Source: Begonia masoniana
Taxonomy: Eukaryota; Streptophyta; Magnoliopsida; Cucurbitales; Begoniaceae
Length of the DNA stretch: 64,000 bases
Assembly (NCBI GenBank): GCA_022432975.1
Contig: CM039504.1
Coordinates: forward strand, 54,196 to 118,195
Direction: 5' to 3'
The notes under the pieces were generated by a model. The model searched no databases and had not been told where the DNA came from. It worked only from the letters and a program-made list of their open reading frames with translations. The position numbers were made by a program, and so were the translations under genes. This document shows positions 59,870 through 64,000 of the stretch, one piece after another. Numbering within the stretch: position 1 is the first letter of the stretch; the number at the start of each line of letters is the position of its first letter.

Positions 59870-61090
59870 TTACAATGAAACATGAAGTTGTGAAGATGAA
59901 TAGGTAGTGGATGCTCATTCAAACGAATAAATATTTTATTGGAATATAATCAATTTAAACTGAAGAGATGTAATCTCTCATCAAATGGAATTTAATTATT
60001 TTCGCTCATTGATACCAACACTCATCCCTTAGGGTGGAATATACGAATGGATCATTCTAAGCTTGCTTTTAAAACTTGTTTAGGAAGGCTCTTGGTCAAA
60101 ATGTCATTTGTTAGTTCCTTAGTTGGAATATATGTCATACACACACTTCCATTCTTAATTTTTTTTATTCTTTGATGAGTTACAATTTACTTCCATGTGT
60201 TTGGTATAGAAAAAGAAGACACCTCTAACTTAAACTCAGTGTTATGGTCTAACTTTTCTAGGGACTGCAAAGGGACCGTGTGGCATTCGTTGCCTCGCTA
60301 ATATAACGAATCAACCAAAAATGTGTGTCAATAGCACCGGATGCCCACAACGTTAGAGCAGACTTTGTGTCTAACAAGCGAACATTGTGCAAACGAGATT
60401 AATCGAAAATAATGTCATTGAGCATGGTGAGCATAAAGAGAGTTTGTATGTGAAACGTTTTTCATTCATTTGCAACAAATTTACATCAGTAGATGAGGGG
60501 AGTCTATTTGCTATCATACATACTATGGTAGCGAGGAGTCACTTACTCAAAATCGAAATAAAAAGAAATACAACTGAATTACATAAATAGAAGTAACTAT
60601 ACTATAATAACACGGGCGCCATAGACAACATGTCCTGGACAAGCCCCAACTCAGACACTTAGCGAAGACATACTTGTATTAGCTTAGTGTTGTTTTGTTA
60701 CTTTTCCTAGTTACATTGTTTTCCCATGCAAAAGTGCAATAGCCTGATGTTTACCTTTTGTCTCTAACAGAACCTGCCCAATTAATATTTGTGAATGCTT
60801 TTATCATCTTGTGATTTCACTTTATGAAAAATAATCCTTTACCTGTAATACTTTTGAGATATTTTAAAATACTAGAGATTGCAATCATATCCATTGCCTT
60901 GGTTGATTGCATGAATCAACAAACGACAGTAACTAGAATACAATATTTGGCCCAATATGAGACAAATAAATCAACTTACTAACTAATTTCTGGTACCATT
61001 CTCGATCAACTTTCTTTCCACTTTTAGCTTCTAGTTTAACCTTCGGTCTCATTGGAGTATTTGTAGATTTGTAGCCAATCATATGTTGAG
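59870..61090 (-). mobile_element. Ty1/copia pol fragment, split by a solo LTR
   Basis: Minus strand, right part (60660-61080): MIGYKSTNTPMRPKVKLE, EWYQKLVSKLIYLSHIGP and further degenerate RNase H text. Left part (60000-60170): YIPTKELTNDILTKSLPKQV, the RNase H end. After it comes the LTR start TGTTGGTATCAATGAGCG on the minus strand (about 60020). Many stops. The solo LTR 60240-60657 sits inside it. Confidence 0.65.
60240..60657 (-). mobile_element. Solo LTR of the TGTCA chromovirus family
   Basis: TGTTATGGTCT to CAACTCAGACA, aligned along its length with the LTRs at 41899 and 45155 but clearly older. The target duplication is CTCAG (60235-60239) against CTTAG (60658-60662), one mismatch. 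It interrupts the copia fragment. Confidence 0.75.
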
Positions 61091-61339
61091 AGCGAAATAA
61101 TAAAGGAAGAAGTTGAGGGCAGATCGAGAAATTAAAAGGGTGAGATAGTATAGTTAATTATGGTGGCAGGGAGGATTTTGATACATCCCCTCCATTGAAG
61201 TTCACGTATGCAAGAAGAAAGAGAGAGGATAAATGAAGTCTAAATGAGATTTATTTTAATTAATGGACTTTGTTATTTGTATTTTGTGTTAGTGGATTTT
61301 TAATGTTTGTATGGGGAGAAGCGGATGGGGGGTTTTGAG
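61091..61339. other. Non-coding DNA, probably U3 of the next LTR element
   Basis: Purine-rich AAGAAAGAGAGAGGAT and AT-rich stretches; no gene. Confidence 0.35.
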
Positions 61340-62015
61340 TGGTGGGTCGGGAATGAAATGACATCGAACATTTTGAGGAGAAAGGGGAGAGTGGAGACCT
61401 CTTGAAAGATGTGAATTGTTGTGGTTCTTTGTTGTTCTTGAATTTTTTTTGCTATTGTTAGTATTGAATTGTTGCTTCTTATCGAATTGGATTTGTTTCT
61501 AGATATAGAGATCGTATCATTGGTATCAGAGCAATTTCGATTGCCAAAGAAAATGGTGGGACGTAAAGGAGAAAATAAGGAAGTTGATGGGGAAGACAAA
61601 GTCGGACAATTCAAAGAGGAGTTGCGAACAGAGATGGGTACCTTGAGGGAAGGGGTGTCGCTGGGTATGGGTGCATTGAAAGTCGACGTTTCGTCCATTC
61701 TAGCGAGACATCAAGCCTACGTATTCGGCGAGTACAAATACATTTTCATCAATAAAGCCCTTTGGGGGTAGACCTACCTCGTCAAACCGGTTCGTGGTTT
61801 TCAAGGGGGAGGACAAAGTACCACTAAAAATGTGGCTCCTAAGTGGTGGATCTGGAATGGAAAGGACATCGAACATTTTGGGGAGAAAGAGAGAGTGCAG
61901 ACCTCTCGAAAGACTGTGAATTCTTGTGATTCTTTGTTTTACTTGAATTTGTTTTGCTACTGTTAGTATTGAATTGTTGCTTCTTGTCGAATTGGGTTTA
62001 TTTCCAGATACAGAT
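61340..62015 (+). mobile_element. Short LTR element with direct ~170-bp repeats and primer site
   Basis: About 61340-61510 and 61840-62010 are direct repeats (GACATCGAACATTTTG, AGACCTCT-GAAAG, GTTAGTATTGAATTGTTGCT). ATTGGTATCAGAGC at about 61519-61532 follows the first as a primer binding site. A short gag-like start, MVGRKGENKEVDGEDKVGQF, opens at 61551 and runs 73 codons. The purine-rich AAGGGGGAGGACAAAG (about 61803-61818) precedes the second repeat as a polypurine tract. Only ~330 bp lie between the repeats, so it resembles a miniature (TRIM-like) or internally deleted element. Confidence 0.6.
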
Positions 62016-62044
62016 TTTTCATTGAGGGGGAAGCTAATGGACTA

Positions 62045-63190
62045 TATATGATATGTAAGTGTAGGGAAGGATTATTATTGAATATTGTTGCATTGTTTTC
62101 TTTAAGGAGATTAATATTAAAGTTTTGAATATGTGGATTTATAAATTTGTTGTTAGTTTTAGGAATTTTTTGAGTATTAGCATTGTTGCTAGACTTCTTG
62201 TTGCTCTTTCTGGATTTGCTACGCATCAATATTGTCAGAGTTATACAAAAATGATTATTAGATGTGATCAAATGATTACTAGAGGTGATCAAATGCAGAA
62301 GATAGAGAAGCACATGTCCAGGCCTCTAGGCAGATTTACAATGGATTACTGGTCAATGAAGCGCTACCAAGGATGGAGGGGGCCCTCGGAGTCTTGCTGA
62401 AGTTGTTTCAGATGAAAATTCTGCAAGGTGAAACAAGACAAACTCCAGACGAAGTACCAAGTGATCCACTGACTTTTGCTATAGGAAGGGCCGATACATG
62501 CATCATCTACCTGGCATGATGGCTACCATTTTTTTGTGCCAAACTGAGGAGAGGAAGGGTGGCACAATTGTTTTGGCTAGCCCTAATCCTAGTCTTAATG
62601 GTTTTGATAGATCATAAGAAGAAATAGAAATGGAGTTCTCTCACACTTAGGTCGGACTGATTAACAAAGATTGGAGGTTTTTTCAGAAGAAATGAGTACA
62701 ACATTTCAAAACATTTCTGTACATAATAAAGAGTCGAAGTTAGGTATTTCTGTTTGGAAAGGACTACGACAAGCCGAAAAATCCTCCCTTGGCTCGACAA
62801 TCAGACAATTCTTTCACCGCGGACTTGTCAGAGGCTGAGCTTGGGGGAGATGGCCACTATTTTTTCTGCTCGGCCAGCTCTAGGTCTGGACCAGACTCTG
62901 TCCTTGGCACGAAGTCTCGTAGCTTCATCTTTTAAAGAGATTAGATATAGGATACTCTGAATCTATGGATTTCCAGAATCTTGGTTAGTTTTAAGGTAAT
63001 TTCCTAGTCTTAGCATTGTTGTTATATTTGTGGTTGTTCTTTTCTAGTTCGCAGCACATCAATACTGACCACAAAACTAGAAATCCACATATTTAGAATC
63101 CTATTACTAATTTCCTTAAAGAAAACAATGCATCAATAGTCAATGAATATTCTATAATAATCTCTCTTTGCACTACATGTCTCATATGTA
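62045..63190. repeat. Inverted repeat, ~120-bp arms
   Basis: 62045-62175 and the reverse complement of 63070-63190 share GCATTGTTTTCTTTAAGGA, AATATGTGGATTT and flanking text, with about 80% identity by eye. The ~900-bp spacer has only short ORFs. Confidence 0.6.
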
Positions 63191-63660
63191 ATCCTAGATA
63201 ACCACTTACTAGATACAAACCTAGATATCTTTCAAAGAGCAACGAGAAATCCTAGATCAAAGCTTTCGTGCAAAGGTTCAGTGATAACATCCATGTGTAT
63301 ATTGAGAGGCTCGACATCATGACTTTGGCATTGAGTCAAATGCATGATCGTTTTGAAAATCGAGTATTATTAGAACCAACAACAGAAAGCTCATTTCACC
63401 TAACTTCTCCCCCTAAAAGACGGCTCTAGATTCAATAAATGTGTTGAAATATTGAAGACGATTCCTCTTTTTTAGTGACAAAAATAATTTGCATTGCTCC
63501 TAGGTACATATATACAAAAAAGGTTAGAAAATGAAAGATTACCTAATATTACTATGGTAATTTCTTTTTTTATTTGAAACCAAATAAAGATTGTATTTAT
63601 TGAGATATCTTATTATGTTATCTCTTTAACCTCATAATCTTGAGGATTTTTTGAAGATAT
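63191..63660. other. Non-coding DNA, probably LTR of the copia fragment to the right
   Basis: AT-rich. An LTR start on the minus strand lies at 63687, so this part is likely that LTR plus flank. Its other end was not determined. Confidence 0.35.
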
Positions 63661-64000
63661 TGGCAGGATTTAACCATTCTTTCAACATTCTCCCTTAAGA
63701 TAGAGCATAGATGTCTTCAATTTTCAGTTTCTCAATAATCGCTTGAAATTATTTAATTGGTAACATCTTTATTAAGACATCAGCACGTTGATATTTTGTT
63801 GGAAAAAAGGAAAGTGCTAGTCCACCCTATAGTTTTTCCTATATAAAGGATCTACCAACTTCAATATGCTTGATTTTTTCATGATGCACTGAGTTTCGAG
63901 TGATGTTGACAACTGCGTGGTTGTCACAATAGAATTTTAGCGGGGCTTTGTAGTTTGTTGCATTGTCATCGAGTATTTCTTCTACCAAATCAATTCACAT
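63661..64000 (-). mobile_element. Ty1/copia RNase H end, polypurine tract and 3' LTR start
   Basis: Minus strand from the window edge: VEEILDDNATNYKAPLKFYC, DNHAVVNITRNSVHHEKIKH, then after frame changes RADVLIKMLPIK and KIEDIYAL with a stop. Then come GGGAGAA and the LTR start TGTTGAAAGAATGG at 63687. The order is that of a copia RNase H terminus. It extends beyond the window. Confidence 0.65.

Overview
The window is nuclear DNA of a dicot-type flowering plant. The evidence is AT-rich intergenic DNA, GT-AG introns, plant-specific gene families (dirigent, DHAR, a DIVARICATA-type MYB, the plant-only TIGR01589 family) and nested LTR retrotransposons. The species cannot be named from sequence alone. 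A 100-N scaffold gap lies at 15134-15233.

Left part (1-15 kb): gypsy debris and an unusual palindromic pair of 5S-carrying Cassandra LTRs inside one target-site duplication (6157-6822). It is followed by a cluster of decayed genes: a TIGR01589-family gene (+), a six-exon dehydroascorbate reductase (-), and two convergent dirigent-like genes (+ and -). All four carry frameshifts, and two carry premature stops.

Middle part (15-37 kb): nested retroelements. Two solo LTRs have perfect 5-bp target duplications: a Cassandra at 15903-16279 and a 2.4-kb LTR at 16872-19307. Further LTR pieces follow. A 12.2-kb SIRE-like Ty1/copia element spans 23354-35562 with perfect target duplication GTCTC. It carries gag, pol and a third ORF, and also two nearly perfect minisatellites: 55 x 18 bp in ORF3 and 23 x 25 bp in the 3' LTR. 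A gypsy gag-protease fragment closes the block.

Right part (38-64 kb): a solo LTR, a hAT-type non-autonomous transposon (39040-39881), and then the two intact-looking host coding sequences. The first is a six-exon CREC/reticulocalbin-type EF-hand gene (40220-55508), whose 8.4-kb intron 1 and 5.3-kb intron 3 are filled with transposon DNA, including a full-length but internally deleted chromovirus (41899-45616). The second is the first coding exon of a DIVARICATA/SRM1-type MYB gene (58788-59170). Its next exon is not found before the window ends; the remaining 4.8 kb is copia and other LTR debris.

The host genes do not form a pathway together. The main themes are repeated LTR insertion and solo-LTR formation, minisatellite growth inside retroelements, and gene decay left of the gap.
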